A DNA stretch of 64,000 nt from Oenanthe sinensis. Its lineage: Eukaryota > Streptophyta > Magnoliopsida > Apiales > Apiaceae. The notes below the pieces were generated by a model. That model searched no databases. It saw only the letters and a list, made by a program, of their open reading frames with translations, and was not told the origin of the DNA. The first letter of the stretch is position 1; each line of letters begins with the position of its first letter. A program made the translations under genes and the position numbers. Shown in pieces: positions 1 to 14,500 of this stretch. The DNA is taken from assembly GCA_028671895.1 (NCBI GenBank), contig CM053802.1:16871631-16935630 (forward strand). The letters run 5' to 3'.

Positions 1-1073
1 AGTTCTCACACGACCCGCCCAAAGAAAAGAACTTTCAAGTTGAAGGAAAGTAATATCCCATAACTCCTGGTCGAGAACAATTCGTGAAATACACAGTAAG
101 GTTATTCAGCAGCAGCAACAACAATTTTCAACACAAGTCTTTCCTCCAAACAAGTAATTATTTACTTAGAAGCATAATAGTTCAAATTGGAAGATCTCAA
201 CCCCACAAATAAAATATATGGAACGGAGTAAGAATAGACAAAACTGATTTATAATTAAAAATATTAACCTACGAGTTTATTTGGGATTACTAAGCTGCGC
301 GCTGGACATCCCTATATCTAATAAATAAATTGGAAGAGTATTGGAACTTCTTATATATTATTGTAACAGAATTGTACAGTTGAAAGAATAAATTATAACA
401 TCATTAATTATAGATATTTTAATTTTTTCAATCTTCATAAATTCGGACTCACTGTTTTGGGTTAAAGCTAGGATTTGGATACAGATTTTAGGATTAAGAG
501 TTTATTGGTTAAATTTAAGTTATGATTTGGAGTTTAGGGATATATATTTAAGGAATCGGAAAATATGTTGTACGTAGTGTTTATTGTTTTCAGTCCATTA
601 TTACTATATTCGAATTAAGGTTATACATATAAGTTTGTTAGAATTTCGGGAATGGATTTATATATTGCATAAAATTCTGAAAAAATTGAATATCCAACCT
701 GATAACTTTTTTGTCATGTGTGCTTTCTTTTTAGTGACGGTTAACTTGAATATGGATATCAAACTATAGTGAAATGAGTGGACACAAAGCACTTGATATA
801 GTACTACAATATGATTAGGTAAATGCACATCGATCACCCAGCCACATGTGTAATTGATATAGTGTCACGATTAGATAAATAATGTAGATCAGCTTCGAAA
901 AGTACAATGTTTAATTTGTATGTGAAGTTACAATATTATTAGTTATCCATATATAGATTATTGAATGAGGTGTGTTAGGTGTATGCAGTGTATGTAGAGG
1001 ATATATTTAAAGTAACTATCTTATTGTAATCATCGATACCTTCTAGTTGAGAGGGAGAAATAGTAGTATTGGA
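1..1073. other. AT-rich flank, no gene recognised
   Basis: No reading frame here resembles a known family and no convincing exon was found on either strand. The region lies downstream, on the minus strand, of the copia gag remnant. It may be decayed retroelement sequence, but I could not recognise protease, integrase or RT motifs. Confidence 0.4.
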
Positions 1074-1960
1074 TTAGTTGCCAAGAGTCTTCATGGTCTC
1101 CTGTATCATTTTAATTACTTGTTGGAACTGATCGACGCGAGGTTTAGTTAAACTACCTTTGACTTCAGCCTTAGTGCTGCCAGATGCTACATTTGTATCT
1201 TGAGATGATGTTGTAATACTGCAATTGTTTTTTGCAAGTCCCAGAGATCTAAGTTCAGGGTAACCATATGTGCAGAAAGAAACATTTATCTTTAGTAAGA
1301 CCACTATCTTAACAATATCACAATTCAAGTTAGAGTTGGCTTCAGATCGTTGTTACTGTACTTCTTTATTTAATCAAATTGTTTGCTCTTGTTAATTGTA
1401 TACTAGCTTGGCATTCATTCATATAGCATTTTCTAATATAAACATATGATTGTTGCTATTTCTATAAACTTCCTCTGCTAGTAAAGGTGAGTATGTTTGA
1501 TTAAGCGTAGCCAATGGGTTCATCATCAACAATTGACAAAGATCCCCAAGTTCAGGCCGTTAGTTCTTTCTCAAGGCAGTCAGTTCCTTCTTCAACTGAA
1601 AGATCCTTAATTGGAACATTTCCTGAGTGAATCTAACCTCAAGGTCATCCTAAATTTCTTTAGTCGTTGCAAAATATACATAACTACTCCGAATTTCAAT
1701 AGAAATTGAGCTCAAAACCCATGAAACAATCATGTCATTACACCTAATCCACAAGAATACAAATAAGATGTTGAAGTAGGTTTAGTTAGGGTTCCATAAA
1801 TCATACCTAACTTGTATTTTAAATACAACGCTAGGTTCACAGATTTGCTCTATTGTTGATAATTTTGTTCATTCAAAAGCTGTGTAAGCAAAGCGCCTAT
1901 TCCTGAATTATTTGAGGTTAGGAGAATGCACATATGATTAGCATTAATTGTTACTGAACC
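1074..1960 (-). pseudogene. Degenerate Ty1/copia gag remnant
   Basis: Minus-strand translation gives the signature of plant copia gag (DUF4219/UBN2 type) in order. Near 1,850-1,890 is a LNEQNYQ-stop-WSKSVNLAL stretch, where a W-x-K/R after LNxxNY is typical. Then follows a KLGMIYGTLTKP-like segment, then LWIRCNDMIVSWVLSSIS near 1,690-1,750, then DDLEVRFTQ near 1,630, and LMMNPLATLNQTYSPLLAEE near 1,470-1,530. In-frame stops and at least one frame change break it, so it is not translatable. The downstream portion (1,074-1,328) stays open for 84 codons but has no zinc knuckle. No linked pol or LTR was recognised. It lies just past the 3' end of the SUMO protease gene. Confidence 0.75.
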
Positions 1961-2574
1961 TTGAGTTGAAGCCAATGAAGAAGATAAATTTGATATTTAA
2001 TAAGTAACTAATGGGTTAAACAAATTATGTATTTTTTAAACTCATTCCTTGTCTATCTAATAAATAACTATTAAGTTAAAAATTTATGTATTTTTTTAAC
2101 TTAGACCTTATCTATCATATAATACTGCAATATGTTCTTTTTGAGGAGTGATTTTATTCCTCTGTGAAGTTAGTAATATACTCTCAAATATACACAACTA
2201 CATATCTGCCATGCCACACTGCACAGTACCTCTTCTTCTCCTCACTGCCCACCTACCAGTGGGAGAGGCTCACTTGCACAAGACTACCAGTCCAATATTC
2301 TGAATTTAAAAAAGCAAGTTATACCAGTCCTCCCATCAAACTATGTCATATTTCCACTGACTGTATCACAAGAAGAATTTTTTGTATTTTCTTAACCATA
2401 GGCTATAACTGTCTTCTTCCTAACACTATTTTTGCTTGCAAACCACCTAACCTTTAGAAAAACAAAACATTGATGGAAGCTTGTATTGGACAAATATAAC
2501 GACTCCCAGTCTAGCAAAAAGCTTGGCATGGATGGCATAACTTAAATGGAACTAATGACATCATAAACATACTT
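1961..2574. other. 3' flank / 3' UTR region of the SUMO protease gene
   Basis: No coding signal is seen. The 100-200 bases left of 2,575 probably hold the 3' UTR of the minus-strand protease gene, but I could not place the poly(A) site. The stretch 2,030-2,120 has two imperfect copies of a short AT-rich segment (aacttattccttgtctatc-like and aacttagaccttatctatc-like). Confidence 0.35.
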
Positions 2575-5500
2575 TTACTCATGCAAGTCCTCATCTGAAC
2601 TTTGTCCCTCTTCCATAGGTGTTAGCCTCCTTTTCTTAGTAGCCTGCTGCACAAAGGTGCCCGAGCCATCACACAGAGATTCCATTGGCTTGCAAGCTAC
2701 AGACCTATCTTCTAAGGCATCACAATTGTGGGGAGGCGATTCATGATTCTTGGAGTATGCGTTGTCTTTGTCATTAAGCACTTGATCACTAAATGAATGC
2801 ACCCGCAAGTCCACAAAAAGTTCCAAGTTATTCTGTGACGAGAACTTGGGCTGATGATCTGCTTTTACATCCATACTGAGATTTGTCCCAATTTTACTAT
2901 GAATCACGTCTTCTGATTTAAACAAATCATTAGATGCAAAAATGGATTCATTAAATGAGCCAATGTTCTGACATATTTTAGATCCTTGATTCCCCAAAGG
3001 TTCTTCTGCCAACTCCTTGGACAAATAAGCACCAGATGCTTCATAAGTTATTGTGGTAGGTTCCTGAAACCCAGTAGTTCCAAGTGACGAACAGCGGGAA
3101 TGCTTATAACTCTCGCCCTCTTCCTGTTTCAATAGATAATTAGGTATGAAGATAATTTATAGCATTTCAACTTGAAAGGTTAGCAGAGTCAGGCTCCTTG
3201 TCCTATCAATAGACTAATTAAACATGAGGAAAAAAAAAGTAAGTCTGTTTATCTTTCACCATTAGTAAGTCTGCTTTATAAAAGAAAAGTAGGAAAAATA
3301 TTTTCATGTCAGAGAATTCAGCAGAGGCAAACCAAGCATAAAAGTTTTTCAGATCGTTCAAATTTGCATCACATTACAGTGTTTAAATTTGTTCATGTTT
3401 TTCATATAGTGTATATTAAATATACACATGATTGAGCATCAGAAGGGCCACATCAATGCCAATTAACTTTAAATTGTCAGAGGTTCACAACAATACCACT
3501 TCCTAACAGAAATTATTGACTTGGACCAAAGCGCACGAGTACAATATAAACTAAGGGGTTGTGTTGTGCTTAAGTCCATTCAAACCTAAATTTGCCAACA
3601 AGTAAGAGAATTAGGTTTCAAAATTTTCTTTAACACTTTCTTCAATCCCTTAATTTTGACAATTTATTTGATGAGTAATAGTTATAAAACTCATATGGTT
3701 ATTTTATTGTCAATGATGGATCTGTAACTGATTGGCATCGTTTTAATTAAGTATTTGTCCAGGAAATTCTGTATCACCGTCATAACATTGCAACAGAAAA
3801 TTGTCCCTAGATTCTCTACCCATATCCCAACCAACTAAGATTAAAGAAAAGGCATCTGTTAGCAGCTAGTAATGCAGATAGGGAGGGAAAAAGTAGAACA
3901 GGTCACCACTATATAAGAAACATATCGCGATTTCATAATGACGGGTAAGTGAACAAAAGCAACAGTTGTTGGGATTCAAAAATACCTCTATTGGTGGCAT
4001 GGCCTTCTTAAACTCCTCAGAAAGGGCGGTCTGCTCAAAAACTTGACAAAAAGATTCTACAGCAGCTTCTGCCACAGCAGGTCCTCTTGAAACAAAGTCA
4101 GAGTCATTAACTGGTGGAATACTCTCAGCAAAAGATGTTTGTAACAAGGTTAATTCAAGCCCTTGTCCAGCTTGAGAACAAGGTAAACTCTCATGGAAAA
4201 CCTTTGAAAAACTGCTTCTGTCCGAGAGGAACTCTAAAGTAGTTCCATTTGCATCAACAGATCTGGGATACATGGAGGTGCAATTCTCATCTCTCCCATC
4301 ACTTGGCGAAGACTCACAAGAACCATCACCTAAGATATCATATACGAGTCTTTGGATATAGGCTCGCTTAAGAGAAGCTTCGGAAGGTTGAAACCAATTA
4401 GCAGTAAGCTGAAATTCAAAAAATCCATTTGCATAAAACTACATATGATTAAAACAATTTTACAATGAAAACTTTAATGAATTATGATTTATCTATTTTC
4501 TAATGGAAGTAAAATATTAGAGCCAACATTTGAACTTGACTACTGACACCAATTTTAGTTCAGATTTCTAGTCCAGACAAGGTACCACCATCCAGACAAG
4601 TTATTCATGTGCCAGAATGGATCTTCGAAAGGCTCAATCCAGAATGAAGAACTAACTCATTGGTGTACAAGGAAAATAATTGATCCAGTAGTTGAGATTG
4701 ACTATTGACGTCACAGTATCACACTGCCCAATGTCAGTTCAGAATTTCAAGTCCAAAAAAGGTCCCAATATCCAGAAAAGTTAATTCTATGCTAGAATGG
4801 TAAAGAAGAGCGAACTTAATATAACATTGTTAAAGCTAAATTGCTAAACAAAGGCCTAAATTATTTTATATTTCTAAATAATCATTGTTATGTAACTATA
4901 TTAGCTAATGCAGAATCACCAAAACAAGATAGCAGATTCCAAAGAATTACCTGAAGATTATGCCTATTCCAAAAGAGTGATAATCACTGGTGTTGGTGTA
5001 AGATCTGATGTTCAAATTATCAGTTGATGTGTTTACTGTGAGTGCACACCATGCACAGGGGAGTGGAAAAGTTTTTTTACTTGCCAAAATACACCACTTT
5101 ATTCTTGAGCATTTTTTCGGGCATCACTTCTATTATTCTATAATTGTATTTAATAATAATCTAATTACTAGACTAATAGGTTCTCCCATTTCTCAAGTCC
5201 TCTCTAAAAAACTTAAAATGTGACTAATAATATGTCAATATTAATCCTGCTTTGCATTTGCAACCATACACAACCTTCCATGATCATGGGGATTCCCCCC
5301 CCCCCCCCCAACATTTTACTCTGGCATACTACAGCTACATTAATTTAGTTTTCAAATATTTTACTTCAGAAGTTGCTCTCTGATGTAATGCTCCATTTGG
5401 TTGGAAGGAACGGAAAGATGAGAATGGAATGAAATGAAATCTTTTCTAATATATGAATATTTATTATAAGTTACATTTATTCGACCATTTCCATTCAAAC

Positions 5501-8500
5501 AAATCTAAACTCTAAACTAGAGCTTAATTGGAAATCTTTATCTTTTATAACAGATCTATAAATTTAAAAATAGCACAAAAGGAGGGAGAATGGGGCGGAG
5601 TAGAGTTCACTTACGAAGTTTGAAAAACTTGATATTTTGAGAGGATTGAAATTTACAAGATTCCCTTCCAAAAAGAGTTCCACATAGTGAAGCAAGAAAA
5701 GCCCACAGTCGTATAGATTTGGCTGCTGTGGAAGCTGCACGATAACAAAACTAAACCTTAAGCCTAAAGAAACTAGTTTCAAATAAAGTTGTGCCACAAT
5801 CATATTAAGCAACACAAAAAAAAATTACACATTACCTCAAGTGAGAAGAATCTCATATTTGAGAATTTCGAGAAGATATCTTCAGACGTATCCACTTGCC
5901 TCTCCTTCCATTCCTCCCACAGATAACTGTGATTTCAAGTCCATAAACAAGTTAGATATAGATAGCTATAATTTAAATTAATATGAGAAATCAGGAACGT
6001 ACACATGAGGATTTCGATTATAAATGAGTGTTCATACTGATACCCAAAACTTTAAGCTGAACATCTGAATATAGCATAGAAACAAACTTGCCTTTACTAA
6101 TAGAAATGGTAATTCCACAGATATAAATATAAAGTGTAACTTGATCTCTTTGAATATGTTTGTGAGAAAATAAAGAATATAATGATTCATATGATCAAAG
6201 TGCCAAACACTTGCAAAATAACATCTTCACCCAATCGAGGAAAAAAACTAAATTGTCTCACCTCATAATAAGCTTGCCACAAAAGGAGGGATTAGTATAT
6301 TCATTTATAATGGTAAATCTCTTAAGTTGACTAGGACATTAATAATGCGGATAGAAAAAAAAGAGATAAGTTGTACAAGCTTTTCCCGAGTGTTGTTTCG
6401 CCAAAGTCTAAATTTAAATGTACACTAGAAGTGCCGATGTAACTTCCAACGAAATAACAATGAAAAAGTGATAAAGAATCCAACACTGGCACATGCGTGA
6501 ATTATATACCATCCGAACCCCAAGGCCATAAATGTCCAGAGTTAATTAGAAGTTATACTTGGACCCGGTATTAAATACTCCCTCCGACCCACCAATTTGT
6601 TTACATTTTCCCTTTTAGGATGTCCCTCCCAATTATTTACATTTCAATAGATAGCAAAATTTTCTTTGTTAATTTTTAGTGGACCCACTAATTTATGTCC
6701 TTTTCTTTGTTTTATTTAAACTCCGTGTCTAACCCATATGTAAACAAATGGGTGGAACGGAGAGAGTAATAGATATCAGAGAAAACATTATATGATTGAA
6801 TACACTACAGAAGTAGACGTATCATACAAATATTTCATAAAATAGGCATACCACTAAAAAATTGTACCCTTCTAGAGGTTTTTTATATTAACGAGCTGGC
6901 ACATTGCACAAAAAATGCCTAACATCTAATCTCTCTATCTTGTCTCTAAAACTTAGCATAATATCATAGTTAGGTTTGAGTTATATTACATATAGAATGA
7001 ATAACTCTTGTGGCCCAAGGGTAGAAAAAATAATTATCTGACAAACAGAAAGAAAGAACAAATTCTGCTTTTGAATTTTTTTTGATCTAGCAATTGAACT
7101 CTATTCTAAGACATGAGAAAACTAGGGTGTCGATATATAGGGATTACAACAAGAAGTTCAACTATAATGCGTTGAAATATATAAACAGATGACCAATGTT
7201 ATCGAAAGCATTAAGCGTGTTGGGCCTTCCTGGAGCCTAGGCGCGAAGCGCTCCTCTTTGAAGCAAGGCACACATTTAACAAAAATTTCTAAAATATACT
7301 AACTAGGATTATACATATCAAGACTTAGGTTTATTAAATAATTTATACTTCATAATATATTATATCACACTTCTAGAGCAAAAATAACATAATATAAATA
7401 CTTCATAATATATTAAATTATACTTCTAGGGCAAAAACAATCCTCAGATTTAACATCAAGATTCAAAATTTAAAGTCAATTTCAAGCATAAAGTGTAGAA
7501 CAGCAGGAGAATAAAGTAAAGTGAATAAGTTAAATCATAGACTATATAATATTCTTGAAAAGGTAATAATTTAATATATCTATATCTATATATATATGTA
7601 AATGTGTATGGGGTTGGGGTATATAACATATATACGGGGACAATGAGAAAGATACATATATATTATATTATATGTATATATATGTATATATATTCATTTG
7701 TATATATAATATACATATATATACACATACATGTATAGAGTTTTATTTTTGCTCTTTGGACTATATTTGTTGGGCCTTAAAACTGATCCAATAACAAAAC
7801 CCTATATATTTTTGCTAAGCTTCAATGAACCACATGCCATGTTCAAGACTCTCCATCCATCTGTGGGAAATACATGCTCATTTAGTGGATTTGTATATGT
7901 GATTGTTGAGCCTGGTATCATTGAGATGGTTTTAGTGAGGCTACTCTAAAAGACGGAAAGGGACATTCTGATCTCAAGCTTGCATTCAATTAGATCCAAA
8001 AGCTCAAGCTGCACTCTGATAGCTGGAAATCTGACATCCATTATCGGTTTACGGCAGCCTTCTATCCAATCTGCTTAGTAAGGGAGTTTATGGACTTATA
8101 CAATGGTTATTGACCTTTCATACCACAGTTCGATACGTCATACGAGGCCTAATTGTAATTTGGTTCTGTTAATATAAGTGGAATCATCAAGAGGAATACA
8201 TATGATTTATATAGAAGCACTCTTCTAGAAATCAGAAAAGGTAATGCAGGCAAGAAAAATAGAATAGTAATCCACCAAGACACATTTAGTAGGTCAAAAT
8301 CATGTTGTCTTGTAGAGCTTAAAATTATTTTTATATTTCTAGCTATTTAATCCACATTTTTAGTAGGTTTAGCTAGTTGAGGGTTTCATACTTTCTTAAC
8401 AAAACAATACTCCCTCTGTCTCATCCAATTCTTTACATTTTTCTTTTTTGGATGTCCCACCCAATTCTTTACATTTCAAAACTTTCCAAAAATAGTAAAC

Positions 8501-11500
8501 TTTTATATTATAAAATTTACTTTCACCCCCTACTTTCCTCCACCTTTTCAAATTTATCAATTGACCCCGCCACTTTACCCACTTTTCCTTCTCTTTCATC
8601 CATTTTTCTTTCTCTTTCATACTATTTTATACAATTTTCTTAACATCCGTGCCCAACCCAAATGTAAACAAATGGGTAGGACAGAGGGAGTATAACGGAA
8701 AATGCAAAAAAAAACGACATGTATATACCTCTGAATAAGGCCCTTGAGACCAGAATGACTTCCTCGGATAGAATCCATATGCAAAATGCATGGTAACCTC
8801 AGAGATTTTCTTGCATCCGAATCTGATTAATCATAAAGAAAAAAATTAGATAATGTTCTATATTTAAATAAGAAATCATTCATGGCTTAAAGCAGAAGTA
8901 ACTTGCCTTGAAAGCCAGCAACTTCACCTGGATGGCATATTACAATAAGACTCCAGTGGTAACTGTCATTAAAAGCACACATTTCGCAGTAAACCTTAGT
9001 CTAGAGCAGAAAGCTTCTGTTGGGATAAATGGTTTGCAGAACTTAGTAACGTCTTACTTGTAATTTACAGGAACAAAGATGTAATCCTTCTCAAATAAAC
9101 TGATTTTTCGTGTCCATCTACGAACACTCCGAAATGCAGCTCTGCCTTCGACAGAACTAGATGAACTTTTGCCAAGTTCAGCCAGTTTCGGATAGAAAAA
9201 ACTGTTGAAAAAGTGAAACCTGTGTCTCTCGCTTGGGTCAATTTTATTCTTCAAGTATCTAAACATCAATCAAGACATTCATTAGCGCATGTAAGACGGA
9301 AAATTCAGAAGAAGTATATAGTTATACTGTTATGTACTATAAAATAACATTTTATTTTAAAATAAATAAAAAGAAACCATATCAAATTATATTGTTTTTG
9401 TACTAAAAGATGCGATAGGCACTTGAATCAGAAGAGCTTGAGCTGGTTTCTGGTAAAACTATTACCCCTCCATTTTCTTTTCTCTGTCGTTTTTAAAAAT
9501 TTTACACAGACCAAGGAGGCACTATAAAGTCATTAATATTGTGATGAAATTACTCTTATAACCTTGTAATTAATTCTATTGAAGTAAAGTGATACAAATG
9601 GATACTCCTTGCATCCCTAATCAGTTGTCCCTTTAACTTGTTGCACGTATTTTAACGCCCATATAAAAGATACACCCTCCGTCTCAATTCAAGTGACTTA
9701 GTTGGCTTTTTAATAGTCAAATTGACACAACTTTGACTGATAATTATATATATATTATATAATTATAAAAATTGAAAAGAGCATATTATTAAAAAGTATA
9801 CTTAATCTACTTTAAAATGTAACTTTTAATTTTTTAAAATTATAAAAGAATAATTACTAATCTCCGGTCAAAGTTTAGTCAATTTGACTATGGAAAAGTC
9901 AAACAAGCCTCTTGAATTGGGACAGAGGGAGCATTTCGATAAATTATTTTTCAAAATTTTCTTTTCCAAATAAAAATTTTATATTTAAAAAAAACAAGTT
10001 AGAAAAATAATTTATCGAGCAATTTTGTATGCACGTTAAAATACGTGCAGAAAATCAAAGGGACAACTAATTAGGAACAGGGGGAGTAGTAATTACTGAG
10101 GACATGATATGTGCACACCCTTTTTTTATAGATGTACAACCTTTATTTATTATATGTCTAAATTACCGTTATTTGAATTTCTAAAATGTAGTTTTTATTG
10201 TTTATACTTTCAAATTTTCTTGTATTTAAAAAAAAATAAACTTGAGAAACATCATATTGTATAATGTTTGCAAATTATTCATTATTATACAAAATAGTTG
10301 GGTGATTTTATAGTTAGAAAACATGAGTTCATCGAAGTACTATATTATCAAATTATATTATCAAATTAACAAAATTCAATTTCATTTGATGACATGTCAC
10401 CAATTTTTTGGAAAAAAAGTAGTGTATATATATACTATATTATTTATACCGAAACATTAAAAGTTTAGTCAGTATTTGGTTGGCCCGGGTTAGTTGATTG
10501 GATTCTGGGCCTAATTTTTAAATATTTATTTTCTAATTAAAACGCATATCTATATAAAACACTCAAATCGTAACCCCTTCAAACACAACACGAATAATAT
10601 ATATGAGAAATTACATAAAATAATTCCTACACGTAATAATAAATAAAATGTTTTTTGGCCTAATTTTTTAACATTGATTTTCTAATTAAACACAAATAAA
10701 ATAAATGAGAAATTAAATAAAAATATCTATACAAATAATATTAATAAAACTAAAATTATTGTCAAAATAATAAAAGCATAAAACTAAAATAATAATATAT
10801 TAAGAAAACCAAGATGTAAGCTAGTATATATATGTATGTATATATGTATGTATGTATGTGTGGGTGTGGGTGTTTTATATTATATATGTTTGATGATGGT
10901 TTTTAACAACCTAAGGTTTTAGTTTTCTAATAACTTTCACAATTTGTTTAAAAGTAGCTATGCATAAAATCAAAATATATTTATACAATTTTTATTTATT
11001 TTTCATGTTTTTTTGGATTCTCAGTAAACTTATTTATGTATAAAAAAATAATTAAAAGAAAATCATGCTACCCCTTTTTGAAAACCAAATTCCAAAACAA
11101 TTATTTAAAGATAGAGCATTGTTCTTTTAATAGGACAATTTTCATTCTTATTTTTCAAAATTTTGATAAAATATTGTAAGAAATAATTAAATAATAAATA
11201 AAATACATAATTTGATATGTAAATTGTATAATAATATCATAGTTAGACAAAATCGAAGTGACATGCAGCTTGGAAGGGCATTTTAGCACTAAGCAACAAA
11301 AGTTATATGGGGACAACCAATGTAAAGTTGAGTAGTTAATATACTATGGATACCCAAAATGACTCACAACAAAAATGTAAAATAACTAATAATACGGAAT
11401 GGAGGGAAAACTTTTAATTTTGAATTATTGGACATATAATAATTAAAATAAAGTTGTGGCTTTGTATGAAACTAGATCAGAACAAAAAAGAACCATTTAA

Positions 11501-14500
11501 ACAGGTGTTATATCCGAAACACCTATCATAATCTAATTAAGCTGTAGAACTCATAAAAATATATTGAGTTGAGAGCATTACTTGAGAGCTATTCTCATAA
11601 AGTGAACTCTTGAATATATGAACTAAAAGTTTTTTTGAGTGCAACACTTGTTTGATAATCATATAAAGTGATAGATATAACAATTACCAACAAGGTGTTG
11701 TGTGCATATTACAATTTTATATAATAAAATGTATTAAGTTTGATAAAATAAATTAATAAGTAAAAGAAACAGAATACACATAACAAGTATATCCTTTTCG
11801 GGTGGAGACCAATAGTTGAAAAAAGAAACTCATAGAACTGTGTTTAATATATTTTAAATTTTCTTTGTTCTGTGCCAAATATTTCAACTTTTGCACAAAA
11901 TTTCTCTGAAATTGTATTCAAGATCTTGAAAACTTCTCGGTCAATTATGTATTTATTTTGGTTACATTTGCACTCGTGGAGTACAAGTGGAGAAAGAACG
12001 GAATAAGAAAATAGAGATCAACAGATTTGTGATTTTAACTTTGACCAAAGGTACAGGAAGAGGTTTCACCAACACAGGCATAGAGGGCTGTTGAGTTGTG
12101 ATCATAGTCCGTTTTAACAAGAATGTTAAAACGAGTGAAAGCTAGAATTCCTAGATAAGAGGTAGAAATCACCCAGACAAGCACAAGTTGTGTTTCAGAA
12201 AACAATCACACAAGTTTCAAACTACCATGTCTTCCACTTTTTTTCCTATTGTTGTCCTAAAAAGGCCACTAGACAAGGTGAATTCAAGAAAATTATCTAT
12301 CATCACACAACAAAAAGTAGAGATAGCTTATGCAAGAAAATAATCTATCATCACACAACAAAAAGTAGAGATAGCTTATGCGCACAGAGTCTTGAAAAGG
12401 TGAAATAAAACAAACTTACTTGATATAAAAGTCAATGATTGTATCATTGACAAACGTATCTGGTTGTAGCCGATCAACATCTCTCTTACTTATTGAGACA
12501 GCATCAGGATCCCCTTTCGGATATATAACATCTTCGAAAGAGTCCTCGAAACTGCAATATTTTGCAGCAATACAATGATGAACTTTTTTTTGGTTATGGG
12601 CAATTACAAAAATTTAAACTCTCACGCACACATACCACCCTCGACCTCTAATTTTTTTTGGTTATGGTCAATTACAGAAACTCAAATACTCGCACGCACA
12701 CATCACCCTAGACCTCAACCGAGAGAAGTTTATATGGTAAATACAAATGAAAGGATGGCGAAGTTGGGATTGTAATAAGTTCAAGGAAAACCAAAATTTA
12801 AGGTTTGATTGATTATCTGCAATCAGTAAGAATTACACAGTTTCCAAGACCCTTCCCCCTAGACATCCAAGCTCGAAAGAATCTTATAGGATTGTAGCTA
12901 AGAGGTTATTGAGCATGCTGATTCTCAAACGTCAGACAAATTCAGGCCCTAGACAAAAAATCTCAACCCCAAAATCCTTTACAGATCTCCAAATTGTCAC
13001 ATTAACTTCAAAAAATAATGTTACAGATCCAATACATACATTAAAGTTCAGACAAATGGCTTCCTATCTCTTATGTTTATTAAATGCATTTTATTATAAA
13101 CTTCACACGTAGATTTTAAAATAATAGTACAGAAAGGGTAATTAGATTGTTTCTGCAGATAACATATCCTACACCGAGAAAGAATAATATTATTATAAAA
13201 GTTCAACAAGATGAGAATATACCAATTCACGCTTAATTTTTTGACATGGACCACAAATAAAATAGAGGGAATACCCTTTTCTCATGTTTATCAAACTCAA
13301 ACAGAAAGCTTTTAAGATAACAGTTAAAAATACTCGAATTGTTCCATCAGATAGCAATCATGGAAGTTCAACTTCCCAAGTCTCATATTTTGGAAATTGA
13401 CTGCAAATGAATGCAGAGGGGACTACTCTTTTCTTATGTTTATTATTTGTAACATTACAAAAATAGCACAGGAAGTTTTTGAAATAATAGTAAAGAAAGG
13501 TTCATAATGTGTCTTCACATAGTAGTTCCTCCATTGAGGAAAGGAAAATTCAACTTAGATACTAACATGAGAATATAGTAATTTACTGTTGCTTAACAGG
13601 CTATATAAAACTTATCATGATAAATACATTCACAGCTGCTACTGATAGATTTAAGTATTCAACCATTTTGTTTTATTTAACTAGCGCCTGCCATTTGAAG
13701 GTTGCTATTTGGTCTCTGCAAGGCCAGCAATAGTTGAGTAAGAAGAGACATATAATTATAATTTAAGACTGGTTAACTTTATTTATGTTCAGACTGAGGT
13801 GCACGCCATCTGTTCCTTCAGAAGGTCTTACGACGAATGACCAATATGAGTCCAGTCAGGTAGGCAAAGGAATTGTTCTCACAGATTCATCTCAGAACAC
13901 TCCCTTGGATAGGCATGAAAGTTTAAGACGGAACTTCTAACTAAGCATACCACCTTATACAGTGAAAACAGGCTGAATATATAATATCAGGAGAAGTAAT
14001 AAAGATAACATATTCACTTTTTCATAACACATAAGTGAAAGAAAAGTAGATATAAGGTAGAGTATCAAGACTAAATGAGCATATTTATACCACAGTATAC
14101 ACCAAAATAAATAATATCATAATTATACACCAGAACATGATGAAGACTCCAAGGGACAAACAACTTGTATTGATAGCAGAAGCAGCATTAAGATAAATAA
14201 TGCTGATTTAACAGCAAGAGTGTTGCCCCTCTGAGAGCAGAGCACGATTACTCTCACTTACGAAGGAAAATATTGCTTCGAAGGAAACATTTTACTCTGA
14301 CCAGGTAACACCTTTGCATTCCTCTCCATGTCAGAACTACAACAAAGAAGACCAGTAATGATACATTAATAAAATATAGTGCCGATAAACTTCACAAATT
14401 TATAATATATCAAAGATGCTTCTAGCCAAATAGAAGAAATAAAAATGCTTCTGGCCCATATATCACCTTTCTTATAATAAAACAGTGCAGAAAATGTTGG

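Noticed and set aside
2164..2457. 97-codon plus-strand ORF
   Set aside because: Lies antisense to the probable 3' UTR of the SUMO protease gene; no family signal.
8377..8643. 88-codon plus-strand ORF and 74-codon minus-strand ORF
   Set aside because: Both lie in the Stowaway MITE at 8,410-8,690 within an intron.
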